In this document: positions 35,151 to 44,931 of the stretch, in pieces
How the letters are laid out: every line of letters begins with the position of its first letter
Position numbering within the stretch: position 1 is the stretch's first letter
Source: Pseudomonadota bacterium
Lineage (GTDB): Bacteria; Desulfobacterota; Desulfobulbia; Desulfobulbales; Desulfocapsaceae
NCBI GenBank assembly: GCA_023412495.1
Contig: JAEYNP010000143.1
Location: forward strand, 17,415-81,414
Direction: 5' to 3'
DNA: 64,000 nucleotides
Program-made: the position numbers and the translations under genes
Notes under the pieces: generated by a model
What the model saw: only the letters and a program-made list of their open reading frames with translations
Told to the model about the DNA's origin: nothing
Databases searched by the model: none

Positions 35151-36818
35151 ATGTTCTGCGTCGATTTTTCCGAAACCGGCCGGCGGGCGACTGTCGCTCC
35201 CGGCGCCACAATCCTCGATGCCGCCCGGCTCGCGGGGCTTGACCTGGAGTCGCCCTGCAACCGGACGGGAGTCTGCGGCAAATGCCGGGTAATGATCTCG
35301 CCCGCATCCCTCGAAAACGTCATTGCCCCCGAGCATCACGCCGTTTCGCCGGCCGAGCGGGCCGAAGGCTGGTGCCTTGCATGCCATGCCGAAGTGGCGG
35401 GGAATATCGAGGTCGTCCGTGTGCCGGCAATGGCTCGGGACAGCGGGCCGGTCCTGCGGGAAGGCAAGGGCGCCACTCTTCCTCTCGTACCCTTTATCGC
35501 CAAAAGGTATGCTTCCGACCGGGACCGGACTCTGGTCTTCGCCTGTTTGCAGGAGGTCGGCAGCGAGGCCGGGGATACCAGCCGGGCACTCTACGGGGCG
35601 GCGGTGGATATCGGCACCACGACGCTGGTGGTGAGTCTGGTCGATCTTAATTCCGGCCGGGAGCTTGCCTCGGTCACCGCCCACAACCCCCAGGCCCGCT
35701 ACGCCCAGGACGTGCTGTCCCGCATCGCCTTTGCCGGGACGGCGGAAGGTCTAGCCACCATGCAGCGGTGCCTCGTCGCAAGACTCAACGAGATGCTCGC
35801 CGAGCTTGCCGGCAAAGCAGGCATCGTCGTCGCGCAGATCTACGAACTGGTTTTCAGCGGCAATACCTGCATGCTTCACCTGGCGACCGGTCACAGCCCG
35901 AAATCGCTCGGCCGCTACCCGTATACCCCGCTGATCCGGGGCCACGAGAGTTTCTCGGCCGCGATGCTCGGCCTTGCCATCTCGCCCTTTGCCCAGGTCT
36001 ACCTGCCGCCCATCCTCTCGCCCTTCGTCGGCGCGGACATCACCTCGGGTATCCTGAGCCTGCAGCTGCACCGGCAGGAGGGGGTGTTCCTCCTGGTTGA
36101 CATAGGCACCAACGGCGAGATCGTGCTCGCCGACCATGGCCGGCTCATCGCCACCTCGACCGCGGCAGGGCCGGCGCTTGAGGGGATGAACATCGGCTGC
36201 GGCATGTGCGCGGGACCCGGCGCGGTGGAGCGGGTGGGCCATGACGGCGCGGGCGGCATAACCTATCGCACCATTGGTGATACGCTTCCCCTTGGGCTCT
36301 GCGGCAGCGGATTGATCGATCTGGTGGCGACTTTGCTTGCGCTCGGCGTCATCGGGGCGAACGGCCGGTTTGCCGCGCCGGAGGCGCTGCCCCAGGCTCT
36401 GGAAGCGAGGATGAGGCGGGAGAACGGCGCCACGACCTTCATGCTGAGTGAAGATGTCCGCCTCAGCCAGAAGGATATCCGCCAGGTCCAGTTGGCCAAG
36501 GGGGCCATCCAGGCGGGCATCGTCGCCCTCCTTCGCCATACCGGCATCGGCTCGGATCACATCGACCGGGTGCTGATCGCAGGCGCCTTCGGCTACCATC
36601 TGGCCACGGAGAGCCTGATCCGCCTGAGAATCCTCCCGCATGAGTGGGCGGGCAAGATAGAGTATGTCGGCAATACCTCGAAAACCGGGGGACAGGCCTT
36701 TCTCACCAACGCCCCCAGCCGGGAGGATATGGGCAGTCTGGCCGCCGGGGTCGAAATCGTCGAGCTCGCGGGAAGGCCGGATTTCGAGCGGCTTTTCGTT
36801 GACTGCCTGAGTTTTTGA
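35151..36818 (+). CDS. Corrinoid activation protein, RACo/RamA-like (ferredoxin domain plus ASKHA)
   Basis: Reduces inactive Co(II) corrinoid back to Co(I) using ATP. 555 aa: N-terminal [2Fe-2S] domain with C36-x5-C42-x2-C45 and C75/C78 (SPCNRTGVCGKC, WCLACH), linker, then the DUF4445/ASKHA ATPase region with AVDIGTTTLVVSLVDL (phosphate 1), LVDIGTNGEIVL, and GLCGSGLIDLVATL plus VLIAGAFGYHL. This architecture equals COG3894. It strongly supports the corrinoid role of the array. Confidence 0.92.
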   Translation: MFCVDFSETGRRATVAPGATILDAARLAGLDLESPCNRTGVCGKCRVMISPASLENVIAPEHHAVSPAERAEGWCLACHAEVAGNIEVVRVPAMARDSGPVLREGKGATLPLVPFIAKRYASDRDRTLVFACLQEVGSEAGDTSRALYGAAVDIGTTTLVVSLVDLNSGRELASVTAHNPQARYAQDVLSRIAFAGTAEGLATMQRCLVARLNEMLAELAGKAGIVVAQIYELVFSGNTCMLHLATGHSPKSLGRYPYTPLIRGHESFSAAMLGLAISPFAQVYLPPILSPFVGADITSGILSLQLHRQEGVFLLVDIGTNGEIVLADHGRLIATSTAAGPALEGMNIGCGMCAGPGAVERVGHDGAGGITYRTIGDTLPLGLCGSGLIDLVATLLALGVIGANGRFAAPEALPQALEARMRRENGATTFMLSEDVRLSQKDIRQVQLAKGAIQAGIVALLRHTGIGSDHIDRVLIAGAFGYHLATESLIRLRILPHEWAGKIEYVGNTSKTGGQAFLTNAPSREDMGSLAAGVEIVELAGRPDFERLFVDCLSF

Positions 36819-36828
36819 GGGAGGTATC

Positions 36829-38847
36829 GTGACAATCAGCTCGCCCCAAATCCCCAAAATTTACGGTATCGGCATCGATACCGGCGGGACCTACACCGAC
36901 AGCGTCGTCGTGGAACTCGCGACCGGCGAGGTGATCGCCAAGGCCAAGGCCCTGACAACCCCCGAGAAATTCGGGCTGGGCATCGAGAACTCCCTGCGCC
37001 GGCTCGACGGTCACCTCTTTGACCGGGTGGGCCTCGTGGCGCTGTCGACGACGCTTGCCACCAACAGCGTGGTCGAGGGCAAGGGCGCGCGGGTGGGGCT
37101 GATTTTCGCGGTGCCCGACCCTTGCACCTTCGCCGTCCCCCAAGCGCTGCCGGCCGAAATCGTCACCGTCATCGCCGGGGCCCACAACCATCGCGGTGAG
37201 GAGACCGTGGCCCTCGATCCCCGGGCGGAGGCGGAAATCCTGAGGATGGCGAACGAGGTCGATGCCTTCGGGGTCTCCGGCTATTTTTCCATCTACAACT
37301 CCTCTCATGAAATACGCCTCTCCGATCTCATCACTCGACTCACCGGCAAGCCGGTGGTCGCCGCCCACGAACTCTCCGGGGCGGTGGGGATGGTCGAGCG
37401 GGCGACGACCGCGGCCCTCAATGCCCGGCTTTTGCCCGTCATTCACGAACTGCTCGCGGCGGTGGAGGGTATCCTTTTCAAGCTTGGAATCGAGGCGCCG
37501 CTGATGGTGGTGAAGGGCGACGGCTCGATGATGAGCAACGAGGCCTGCCGCAGCCGTCCGGTCGAGACGGTGCTGTCGGGACCGGCCGCCTCCGTCGCCG
37601 GGGCCTGCCTTCTTTCCGGTCTGGACCACGGCCTGGTGGTGGATATGGGCGGCACCACCACCGACATCGCCATGGTCAGCGGCGGCCGGGCGGCGGTCGC
37701 CGGGGACGGCGCCAGGGTCGGCGACTGGCGCACCAGGGTGCAGGCGGTGGACATGTGGACCCTGGGGCTCGGCGGCGACAGCCATGTCCGGTTCAATGAG
37801 TCCGGTAAGATTTCCATCGGCCCCCGCCGCGTCATACCCCTCTGCCAGGCAGCCGGCGCCTCCCCGGAGTTTCCAGTTTTGCTCGCAGAGCTGGCAGCCC
37901 TGCCGGAAAAAGAGCTTAAGCCCGAGGACCTGCGCTGGTTTACCTTGAGGAAACGCCCGCAGCAGGGGCTCTCCGACCTCGAAGAGCGTCTGCTGGCGAG
38001 TCTTGAGAAAAAGGTCATGAGCCTGACCGTGATCCGGCGGGAGATCAGCCCCTATCTGGATCTGGACAATCTCCTGCAGCGGGGGATGCTGATGGAGGTG
38101 GGCTTCACCCCGACCGACCTGCTCCACTGCACCGGAGCCTACGCCCTGTGGGACCCGGCGGCCTCGGAGGCCGGTCTGCGCCTCATCGCCCGGCAGGCCG
38201 GCCGGAAGACGGCGGAGATGGAGAAGATCCTCCTTGCGGAACTGGACGTTGCCCTTTCCCTTGGGGTGGTCGCCAAGGCGCTGCAGGAGGATCAGGGGCT
38301 TGCCGCAATGTGGGGTCAGCGGAGCGAGCTGCTGCAGCCCTTTCTGGCCGGGCTCTTCGGCCTTGACGGTGGTCCCGTCGCCGCGGGATTTCACCTGCGG
38401 GTGCCGCTCATCGCCGTCGGCGCCCCGGCCCATGCCCATCTGCCCGCCGTGGCCGACCGGCTCAACTGCCGTCTCATCGTCCCGCCCCATGCCGAGGTGG
38501 CCAACGCCTACGGCGCGATCAGCGGCAAGATCGTCGAAACCGCAACCGCCCTCATCCGGCCGTCGACCCCCGACGGCTATCTCGTCATCAGCCATAATTT
38601 GCGCCAGCGCACAGGGAGACTCGAAGATGCCGTGCAGCTGGCGAGGGACCATGCGGCCGCCGAGGCCGGGAGGCTTCTTGCGGCACGGGGCGGCACGGCC
38701 GTGACCGTGCAGCTGCGGGAAGACAGTACCTCCGCGCCCCTTGCGGCCGGATGGGGGGAGAGCGTCCTCATCGAGATGCGCATTACCGCCACCGCCACGG
38801 GCAGCCCTGCGCCGCTCTGTCCGTCGGCTTCCGCTCCTTCTTTTTAA
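36829..38847 (+). CDS. Hydantoinase/oxoprolinase-family ASKHA protein
   Basis: 672 aa. N-terminal Hydantoinase_N region (IGIDTGGTYTDSVVVELATGEVIAKAK...LSTTLATNSVVEGKGARVGLI) and Hydantoinase_A region (VKGDGSMMSNEACRSRPVETVLSGPAASVAGACLL, VVDMGGTTTDIAMVSGG). Usual members open lactam or hydantoin rings with ATP, or energise carboxylases; relatives near corrinoid methyltransferase genes have no fixed role. Starts 10 bases after the activator gene with GGGAGG upstream. The extended C-terminus (about 480-672) is less conserved. Confidence 0.85.
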   Translation: MTISSPQIPKIYGIGIDTGGTYTDSVVVELATGEVIAKAKALTTPEKFGLGIENSLRRLDGHLFDRVGLVALSTTLATNSVVEGKGARVGLIFAVPDPCTFAVPQALPAEIVTVIAGAHNHRGEETVALDPRAEAEILRMANEVDAFGVSGYFSIYNSSHEIRLSDLITRLTGKPVVAAHELSGAVGMVERATTAALNARLLPVIHELLAAVEGILFKLGIEAPLMVVKGDGSMMSNEACRSRPVETVLSGPAASVAGACLLSGLDHGLVVDMGGTTTDIAMVSGGRAAVAGDGARVGDWRTRVQAVDMWTLGLGGDSHVRFNESGKISIGPRRVIPLCQAAGASPEFPVLLAELAALPEKELKPEDLRWFTLRKRPQQGLSDLEERLLASLEKKVMSLTVIRREISPYLDLDNLLQRGMLMEVGFTPTDLLHCTGAYALWDPAASEAGLRLIARQAGRKTAEMEKILLAELDVALSLGVVAKALQEDQGLAAMWGQRSELLQPFLAGLFGLDGGPVAAGFHLRVPLIAVGAPAHAHLPAVADRLNCRLIVPPHAEVANAYGAISGKIVETATALIRPSTPDGYLVISHNLRQRTGRLEDAVQLARDHAAAEAGRLLAARGGTAVTVQLREDSTSAPLAAGWGESVLIEMRITATATGSPAPLCPSASAPSF

Positions 38848-38872
38848 TTATGTTGAGAACACCGTGGATACC

Positions 38873-39502
38873 ATGCGTATAGGAATCATCGCCTGCAGCA
38901 TCCTGCGCCGGGAACTGGAGCAGATACTCGAAAAACTCGACTGGCAGCCGGAAGTCGTCTATCTCGACGCGGCGCTCCATATCAAGCCCCAGAACATGCG
39001 GGCTGTCCTCGTCGACCGAATCCGGGAAATGGCCTCGGGAGAGAACCCGGTCGATGCGGTCTTTCTCGGCTACGGTTTCTGCCAGTCGCTTACGGGCATC
39101 GGCGAGGAATGTCCGGTGCCCGTCATCCTGCCGCAGGTGGACGACTGCATTGCGCTGCTGCTCGGTCCCGAACGCTACGCGGCGGAGGTGAAGAAGGAAA
39201 CCGGCACCTGGTTCATGACCCCGGGCTGGGCGGAGGTGGGGGCCGAGATGGTGATCAAGGAGCTGCACCTCGACCGGGTGACGAAGTACGGCAAGGATCC
39301 GATGGAGATGGCCAAGCGCCTCTTCACCCACTACCGGCGCGGCCTCTATATCGATACCGGCGTGGGCGAGGGACGGGCGAATCTGGAAGCCGCGAAAAAG
39401 TTCTGCACCGACTTCAACCTGGCCCTCGAAGAGACGACCGCTGCGCCTGAGCTGCTCGAAGAATGGGTGCAACGGGCCCGGAAATGGAATGGCGGGTGCT
39501 GA
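38873..39502 (+). CDS. DUF1638 family protein
   Basis: 209 aa; start at ATG 38873 (MRIGIIACSILRRELEQIL), since the open frame further upstream runs through the previous gene. The pattern IIACSILRREL, AVFLGYGFCQSL, PQVDDCIALLLG, GTWFMTPGW and GLYIDTG is that of DUF1638, proteins commonly found beside UroD/corrinoid methyltransferase genes. Function unknown; conserved Cys, His and Asp residues suggest metal binding. Confidence 0.82.
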   Translation: MRIGIIACSILRRELEQILEKLDWQPEVVYLDAALHIKPQNMRAVLVDRIREMASGENPVDAVFLGYGFCQSLTGIGEECPVPVILPQVDDCIALLLGPERYAAEVKKETGTWFMTPGWAEVGAEMVIKELHLDRVTKYGKDPMEMAKRLFTHYRRGLYIDTGVGEGRANLEAAKKFCTDFNLALEETTAAPELLEEWVQRARKWNGGC

Positions 39503-39573
39503 CGTATGGCACAGTTTTCTGGTATATTCTCGGCCGGTAGACGTCAACTTGCGAGAAAAGGAGCAAGACTTTC

Positions 39574-39930
39574 ATGAAATGTGTGGACCCCTGCGTGACC
39601 AAGACCGTCACCCTGAACGGCAAGACCTACCTGCTCAACGATAAAAACTATCTCCGGCAGTTCACCGAGTGGGACGAGCACATACGGGACTGGCTGGCCG
39701 CCGCGGAAAAATTGGAATTGCAGGAGCAACACCTGCACGTGCTGGATTTCCTGCGCGGTCTTTTTGCCGAGAGAAAAAAACATCCCGTCGTCAGGATGGT
39801 CACCACCGAGATGTCGGCGCGGTTCGGCGCCGAAAACGGCACCTTGAAACGCTTCCACACCCTCTTCCCCGGCGGATTGCACCAGGCTTTCCTCATCGCC
39901 GGCCTGCCTATGCAGGACAGCTGCTGCTGA
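39574..39930 (+). CDS. DsrC/TusE-like sulfur-carrier protein with altered Cys pair
   Basis: 118 aa aligning along the DsrC/TusE family: GYL-type LLNDKNYLRQFTEWDEHIRDWLAAAEKLELQEQHLHVLDFLRGLFAERKKHPVVRMV, then LKRFHTLFPGGLHQAFLIAGLPMQDSCC. DsrC carries sulfur as a trisulfide between two C-terminal Cys; the usual QACKIAGLP Cys is Phe here (QAFLIAG) while the C-terminal arm ends in two Cys. So it probably binds sulfur or thiols differently from DsrC. AAGGAG lies upstream. Confidence 0.75.
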   Translation: MKCVDPCVTKTVTLNGKTYLLNDKNYLRQFTEWDEHIRDWLAAAEKLELQEQHLHVLDFLRGLFAERKKHPVVRMVTTEMSARFGAENGTLKRFHTLFPGGLHQAFLIAGLPMQDSCC

Positions 39931-40235
39931 AGGCAAGGACCTTCCTTCAACCCATGCAGGCCGGGCGTCAAGTCGGAGCCCCGGCAGTCCGCCATCAAGA
40001 GGCGGATGCCGCCACTGCCACGGTCAGCAGTATGGCTCTCTCGCCGCCGGCTTTCCCACCTTCCCTGGCCGAGCCAGAATGCCACAATGTACTGCAAAAT
40101 AGGCATGCCCGATCCATGTCATGTAATTAATTGATTTTAACAATTGGATTTTTCCTGTTGAATGGAATAGTTATGGCGGATATCGAGGAAAATCGGTGAA
40201 AGCCATCTCAATATTCTGCCAGCCAGGGAACAGCC
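39931..40235 (+). other. 305-base gap before the oxidoreductase gene
   Basis: No gene is supported. The last 100 bases are AT-rich (ATGTAATTAATTGATTTTAACAATTGG) and may hold the promoter of the following genes. This gap could divide the array into two transcripts. Confidence 0.4.
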
Positions 40236-42239
40236 ATGTTTGATCGGAAACCGGCAATCTGCCGAATTTGCAAGGAAGGGTGCGGTTTGCTCGTCTCGAG
40301 GTCGGAGGCGGGGATGAAGATAACGGGCAATCCGGAACACCCCGTGAGCCGGGGCTTTGCCTGTTTTCGGGCGACCCGCTTCGGGGCGGTGCAGGATTCA
40401 CCCGAACGGCTGACTTCACCGCTCTTGCATGGCAAATCGGGGTGGAAAAAAATCAGCTATCCCGACGCCATCGCCCTGCTGGCGGAGAGAATCGCGACGG
40501 CGCAGGAGGCCTGCGGGGCCGAAAGCTTTGCCATCTATAAAGGGGAGTCCCTGAAGCATCAGGAGAGCACCGCCTATCTCCGCCATCTTTGCCATGGCCT
40601 TGGCTCGCCCAATTACCTCTCCGTCGGCAGCATCTGCCACTGGGCACTGGCTCTCGGCCACGGCCTCACTTACGGAGGGATCCCAGCCCCGGATTACGAT
40701 CGGCTGCGGTGCATTCTGGTCTGGGGCTGCAACCCGGCGAACGCCTTTCAGCGCAGTTTCATGCGCCTGAAGGAGGCGAAGGAAAGGGGAGTGAAGATCA
40801 TCGTCATCGACCCGGCCATGACCGCCACGGCGAAACTTGCCGATCTGCATCTGCCGGTCCGCCCCGGCGCGGATGGATTGCTCGCGCTCGCCCTGCTCAA
40901 ATACTGCGCGGGAAACGAGCAATGTGTTCCCGCTGCCGACTCCTCCGTCGGCTGGCCCCAGCTGCGGGAGGAATTGGCGGCGGTGTCGCTGACAGAGCTG
41001 GTCGAGCGGGCGGATATCGACATCGCCCAATTCGGGCGGGCAGCCGAAATGCTCGCGCACCACCGGCCCACCTGGATCGAGACCGGACTCGGCCTGGAAC
41101 TCCAGCCGCACGGCGTGCAGACCATCCGGGCGATTGCCTGCCTGCAGGCGATCCTCGATCCTCTGGCGAGGCCGGCCACGCCCTGGGGCAAGCTCAAGCC
41201 CCTGCCGAAGAGCGGGCGGTTTCCCGCCATGGGCTCGCCGGTCGGCGGCGGAGAATTTCCGGTCTTTCTCGGCAAGACCGGGGAAGGGCAGGCGATGCGT
41301 CTGCCCGAGGCCATCCTGGAAGGCAATCCGCATCCGATCCGGACCATGCTGATCGCAGGCGCCAACCCGATGCTGACCTTCCCCGACCCGGTTCTCTTCG
41401 GCCGGGCGCTCAATCGACTCGACTTTCTCGCGGTCTTCGATTTCTTCATGACCAGGACCGCCGAGCGCGCGGATCTGTTCCTGCCGGCCGCAACCTTCCT
41501 GGAGTCCCACGAGCTGCACGATTACGTGGCGGTGGGGCGGCCCTGCCTCAGCCTGGTGCGGCCGGTGGAGGAAACCGGGAAAGGCTGGTCTTTGTGGAAG
41601 CTGGTCTTCGAACTGGCAAAAGCGCTGGGCCTCGAAGAACTTTTCCCCTGGCGGGACAACCGCAAGGCCCTGACCGAACGGATGGCCGGCAGCGGCATTG
41701 AGTTGTCGGATCTCGAGGCGAGCCCGTCCCTCACTGTCTCGTATCCGGTGGCGCCGGTCACGCCGGGCGTCTGGCAAACTCCGGACGGCAAGGTGCATTT
41801 CCATTCGGCGGCGCTGGCTGCGGCCGGGCAGCCGGGGACGCCCGGAGTGGCATGTTTTCTTCCGGAGCCGGAGGCGGAGGGTTTTTCCTTTTATCTCAGC
41901 ACCGGAGATCGCATTGCCGTCTATCAGCACAGCCAGTTCCGAAACATACCTGTCTTCTTTGAAAAAGCGCCGGCGCCATTCCTTGCCGTCCATCCCGACA
42001 CCGCCCGCCAGCTCTCCATCGCGGAGGGGGAAACCGTGACCCTTACCACCCCCTTCGGCAGCCTCGATATCGCGGTCTCCTTTTCCGAGGAACTGCGCAA
42101 GGACTGCCTGCGGCTCTCCCACGGCTGGAGCGAGGCGAACGCCAACCTACTCGGCGGCTTCGACAACCTCGATCCCCTCTCCGGCTTTCCCTGGCTGAAG
42201 GCGCTGCCGGCCATGATCGAGAAGAAGGTGGGCGCCTGA
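40236..42239 (+). CDS. Molybdopterin oxidoreductase (formate dehydrogenase/DMSO reductase superfamily)
   Basis: 667 aa. N-terminal [4Fe-4S] ligands C9, C12, C16 and C43 (CRICKEGCG...ACF), molybdopterin-binding core (about 50-500, with ILVWGCNPANAFQRSFMRLKEAKERGVKIIVIDP and ANPMLTFPDP) and C-terminal Molydop_binding domain (about 540-650, STGDRIAVYQHSQFRN...LSIAEGETVTLTTPFGSLDI). No Tat signal, so cytoplasmic. The substrate cannot be named; co-location with methyl-transfer and sulfur-carrier genes suggests redox work on the imported compound. Overlaps the next start by one base. Confidence 0.87.
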   Translation: MFDRKPAICRICKEGCGLLVSRSEAGMKITGNPEHPVSRGFACFRATRFGAVQDSPERLTSPLLHGKSGWKKISYPDAIALLAERIATAQEACGAESFAIYKGESLKHQESTAYLRHLCHGLGSPNYLSVGSICHWALALGHGLTYGGIPAPDYDRLRCILVWGCNPANAFQRSFMRLKEAKERGVKIIVIDPAMTATAKLADLHLPVRPGADGLLALALLKYCAGNEQCVPAADSSVGWPQLREELAAVSLTELVERADIDIAQFGRAAEMLAHHRPTWIETGLGLELQPHGVQTIRAIACLQAILDPLARPATPWGKLKPLPKSGRFPAMGSPVGGGEFPVFLGKTGEGQAMRLPEAILEGNPHPIRTMLIAGANPMLTFPDPVLFGRALNRLDFLAVFDFFMTRTAERADLFLPAATFLESHELHDYVAVGRPCLSLVRPVEETGKGWSLWKLVFELAKALGLEELFPWRDNRKALTERMAGSGIELSDLEASPSLTVSYPVAPVTPGVWQTPDGKVHFHSAALAAAGQPGTPGVACFLPEPEAEGFSFYLSTGDRIAVYQHSQFRNIPVFFEKAPAPFLAVHPDTARQLSIAEGETVTLTTPFGSLDIAVSFSEELRKDCLRLSHGWSEANANLLGGFDNLDPLSGFPWLKALPAMIEKKVGA

Positions 42240-43318
42240 TGTCTCTACTTGCACGGCGCGACACCATGTCCGGCCGGGAGCGGATGCAGGCGCTCATCGC
42301 CGGCGAGCCACTCGACCGGGTGCCGTTTTCCCCCTCCGCCCTCGGATTTGCGGCGAAGACCGCCGGGATGGACCTGGGCGAGTTCTATCGGAGTCCCGAC
42401 CGGGCCTTTGAGGCGGGGCTGCATCTCATGAAGGCTTACCCCTGGATGAACACCCGGCCCTCCTACGGCTGGGCGGAACGCGGGGTATGGGAGTTCGGCG
42501 GGGAGGTCGTCTGGCCGGATGGGGATCGCTATCCCGCCCCCATTTCCCGCCAGCCGGTGATCGAACGGCCGGAGCAGATCGACCAGCTCGCCGGCCCCGA
42601 CCCGGCAACCGCGGGCATGAACCCGCTCGTGGCCCGCTTCAATGAGCTGTCCCGCAGGCAAGGCTTTCCCGCCTCCCTGCCGGGCGGCACGCCGACCACC
42701 ATCACTTCCTGCGTCCTGGGAATAGACAACTTCCTCCGCTGGACCAGGAACCATCCGGCAACGGTTCACGCCATGCAGCGAAAGGTGACAGACTTCATCC
42801 TGGCCTCGGCGAAGCTGACCTTCGAGACCCACGGCATCGAGAACTGCAGCCTGTTCTGCGGCCTGCCCCTGGAATCCAACCAGCTCATCTCCTGCGAGAT
42901 GTTCCGGACCTTTTGTAAGCCATATATTGTTGAAATATTGGGCTATTACCTGGATGCCGGGTTGAGGTCCGTGCTGGTGCACCTGTGCGGCAACCACACC
43001 GGAAATCTCCCGTACTGGCAGGATATACCCCTGCCGGCCAGGACCATCTTCTCCATCGGCAATGAGATGGACCTCGCCGCCACCTCGAAACAACTGGGGG
43101 ACAAACACATCCTCGCCGGCAACCTGGATAATGTTATCCTCCAGGCCGGCAGCCCGGAGGAGGTTTACCTTGAGGTGAAACGTTGTCTTACGGTGGGCAT
43201 GCGCCATCCGGGAGGCTTTCTCCTGATGCCGGCCTGCGAGTTCCCGCCGTTTACCCCGCAGGCGAATGTGGAGGCCATTGAGCGGGCCCTCGCGGACCAC
43301 GGCTTCTATTCGGCTTAA
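42239..43318 (+). CDS. UroD-family corrinoid methyltransferase, copy 3
   Basis: 359 aa, more distant from the other two copies. The zinc site is kept: His248-x-Cys250 (VHLCGNH) and Cys333 (PACEFPPFTP). RPSYGWAERGVWEFGGEVVWPDG near residues 73-95 is characteristic of a UroD subfamily of unknown substrate. TGATG overlap with the oxidoreductase couples the two genes, so both may act on one compound. The ABC importer follows after 18 bases. Confidence 0.88.
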   Translation: MSLLARRDTMSGRERMQALIAGEPLDRVPFSPSALGFAAKTAGMDLGEFYRSPDRAFEAGLHLMKAYPWMNTRPSYGWAERGVWEFGGEVVWPDGDRYPAPISRQPVIERPEQIDQLAGPDPATAGMNPLVARFNELSRRQGFPASLPGGTPTTITSCVLGIDNFLRWTRNHPATVHAMQRKVTDFILASAKLTFETHGIENCSLFCGLPLESNQLISCEMFRTFCKPYIVEILGYYLDAGLRSVLVHLCGNHTGNLPYWQDIPLPARTIFSIGNEMDLAATSKQLGDKHILAGNLDNVILQAGSPEEVYLEVKRCLTVGMRHPGGFLLMPACEFPPFTPQANVEAIERALADHGFYSA

Positions 43319-43336
43319 CCGACACACGAGGAAACA

Positions 43337-44119
43337 ATGCACATAGAGATCCAGGGCCTCGGGAAGGCCTTTCCCCACAGCAGGCACGGTGCCCGCGAGG
43401 TGTTGACCGACATCGATCTGACGGTCCGCTCCGGCGAGTTCCTCTCCGTCGTCGGCCCGAGCGGCTGCGGCAAATCGACGCTCCTCGAAATCGTCGCAGG
43501 ACTCCAGCAGCCCAGCCGGGGAACCATCACCATCGACGGCCTGCCGCTGGCCAAGAGTCCGTGCAACAGGGCCATCGTCTTTCAGCAGTACGGCCTCTTT
43601 CCCTGGCTCACGGTGCGAAAGAACATCGAATACGGCCTGAAGATCCGGAAGGTAGATAAGCAACGTCGCCGCCTGGCGAGCGACAAGTACATGGAGATGG
43701 TCCACCTGAACGGCTATGGCGACTACTATCCCCACGAGCTGTCCGGGGGGATGCAGCAGCGGGTGGCCCTGGCCCGGTCGCTGGCCACCGAGCCGGATGT
43801 GCTGCTGCTCGACGAGCCCTTCGCCGCGCTCGATGTGCTGACCAAGGAGCAGTGTGCCCAGGAACTCCTCGCCATCTGGCAGGAGACGAAACTCACGGTG
43901 ATGTACGTTACCCACGACGTCACCGAGGCGGTGATGCTTTCCGACCGGATTGTGGTGCTTGGCCGCCCGCCGAAGAATGTCCGGGCCGAGCTGGAGGTGC
44001 CGATCGCGCGGCCCAGAACCCTCGGGACCAAGCTGGTCGAGGCCTTTCGCCTTCTCGAGCATCAGGCGCGGCTTGCCATCAACGAGGAGGCCAGGGAGAG
44101 CGAGAGGTGTCTGGCATGA
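43337..44119 (+). CDS. ABC transporter ATPase, NitT/TauT (SsuB/TauB) type
   Basis: 260 aa: Walker A GPSGCGKST, Q-loop FQQYGLFPWLTV, signature LSGGMQQRVALARSLA, Walker B VLLLDEPFAAL, H-loop YVTHDVTEAV. The FPWLTVRKNIEYGL segment is typical of nitrate/sulfonate/taurine/bicarbonate importers. It overlaps the permease gene by ATGA. Confidence 0.94.
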   Translation: MHIEIQGLGKAFPHSRHGAREVLTDIDLTVRSGEFLSVVGPSGCGKSTLLEIVAGLQQPSRGTITIDGLPLAKSPCNRAIVFQQYGLFPWLTVRKNIEYGLKIRKVDKQRRRLASDKYMEMVHLNGYGDYYPHELSGGMQQRVALARSLATEPDVLLLDEPFAALDVLTKEQCAQELLAIWQETKLTVMYVTHDVTEAVMLSDRIVVLGRPPKNVRAELEVPIARPRTLGTKLVEAFRLLEHQARLAINEEARESERCLA

Positions 44120-44907
44120 GCGAGAGTTCCGATCCATCCCGCCTGACTGCGATGCTGCTCAGAAAACTCGCCCTGCCACTCCTGGTGATCGGCTGCTGGT
44201 TTGCGGCCACCACCTATCTATCGATCCATCCCCTCATCCTGCCGAAGCTCCAGTCCGTGGTCCGCGACTTCTTCCTCTACGTTGGCAATGGAGAACTGTT
44301 AACCCATCTGGCCGTCAGCCTGCGGCGCTGCCTCATCGGGCTGACCGGCGGAGCGTTCCTGGGCATCGCCCTGGGCGTGCTGCTCGGCTGGAACAGGTGT
44401 CTTGAGGACATCTTCGATATCGGCGTCAATTTCACCCGGGCCATCCCCAAGACGGCGCTGGCGCCGCTTTTCATCGTCTGGTTCGGCTTCGAGGAATTGC
44501 CGAAGGTCCTGCTGATCGGGCTTACCACTTTCTTCTACACCCTCATCCCGACCATGGAAGGGGTGAAGAATGTTGACAGGCTCTATCTCAAGTCGGCGCG
44601 GTCGCTGGGCGCAGGCGACCTGCAGATACTCGTTTCCGTGGTGATTCCCGCGGCCCTGCCCGCCATGTACGCGGGTGTCAGGCTGGCCGCGGCCACGGCC
44701 CTCGTGATCCTCGTCTTTGTCGAGATCCTCTGCGGCAACAGCGGTCTCGGCTATCTGCTGGAGATGTCGCGGGCCAGCCTCAACACCTCGACCATGTACA
44801 TGACCCTTCTCGTCCTCGGCGTCCTGGGCTTTCTGTTGGACTGGCTGGTGCGCCGGTCCGAAACCTGGCTCATGCCGTGGCAGAAGGGCCGAACCATATC
44901 TTCATAA
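44116..44907 (+). CDS. ABC transporter permease, NitT/TauT (SsuC/TauC) type
   Basis: 263 aa with about six membrane helices and the EAA-type loop KSARSLGAGDLQILVSVVIPAALPAMYAGVRLAAATAL. ATG 44116 overlaps the ATPase stop; a longer upstream frame lies in the ATPase gene. Forms the channel of the importer with the two binding proteins that follow. Confidence 0.93.
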   Translation: MSESSDPSRLTAMLLRKLALPLLVIGCWFAATTYLSIHPLILPKLQSVVRDFFLYVGNGELLTHLAVSLRRCLIGLTGGAFLGIALGVLLGWNRCLEDIFDIGVNFTRAIPKTALAPLFIVWFGFEELPKVLLIGLTTFFYTLIPTMEGVKNVDRLYLKSARSLGAGDLQILVSVVIPAALPAMYAGVRLAAATALVILVFVEILCGNSGLGYLLEMSRASLNTSTMYMTLLVLGVLGFLLDWLVRRSETWLMPWQKGRTISS

Positions 44908-44931
44908 CCATCTCATTGTAAGGAACTCGTC

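Noticed and set aside
36703..38652. 649-codon open frame on the - strand
   Set aside because: Antisense shadow of the hydantoinase-like and activator genes, low-complexity His/Gly/Arg composition.
39901..39960. UGA at the end of the DsrC-like gene as a possible selenocysteine (CC-UGA)
   Set aside because: The family normally ends at this point and the bases after it give no conserved protein.
42245..44137. 630-codon open frame on the - strand
   Set aside because: Antisense of a UroD-type gene and an ABC ATPase that are both clearly real.
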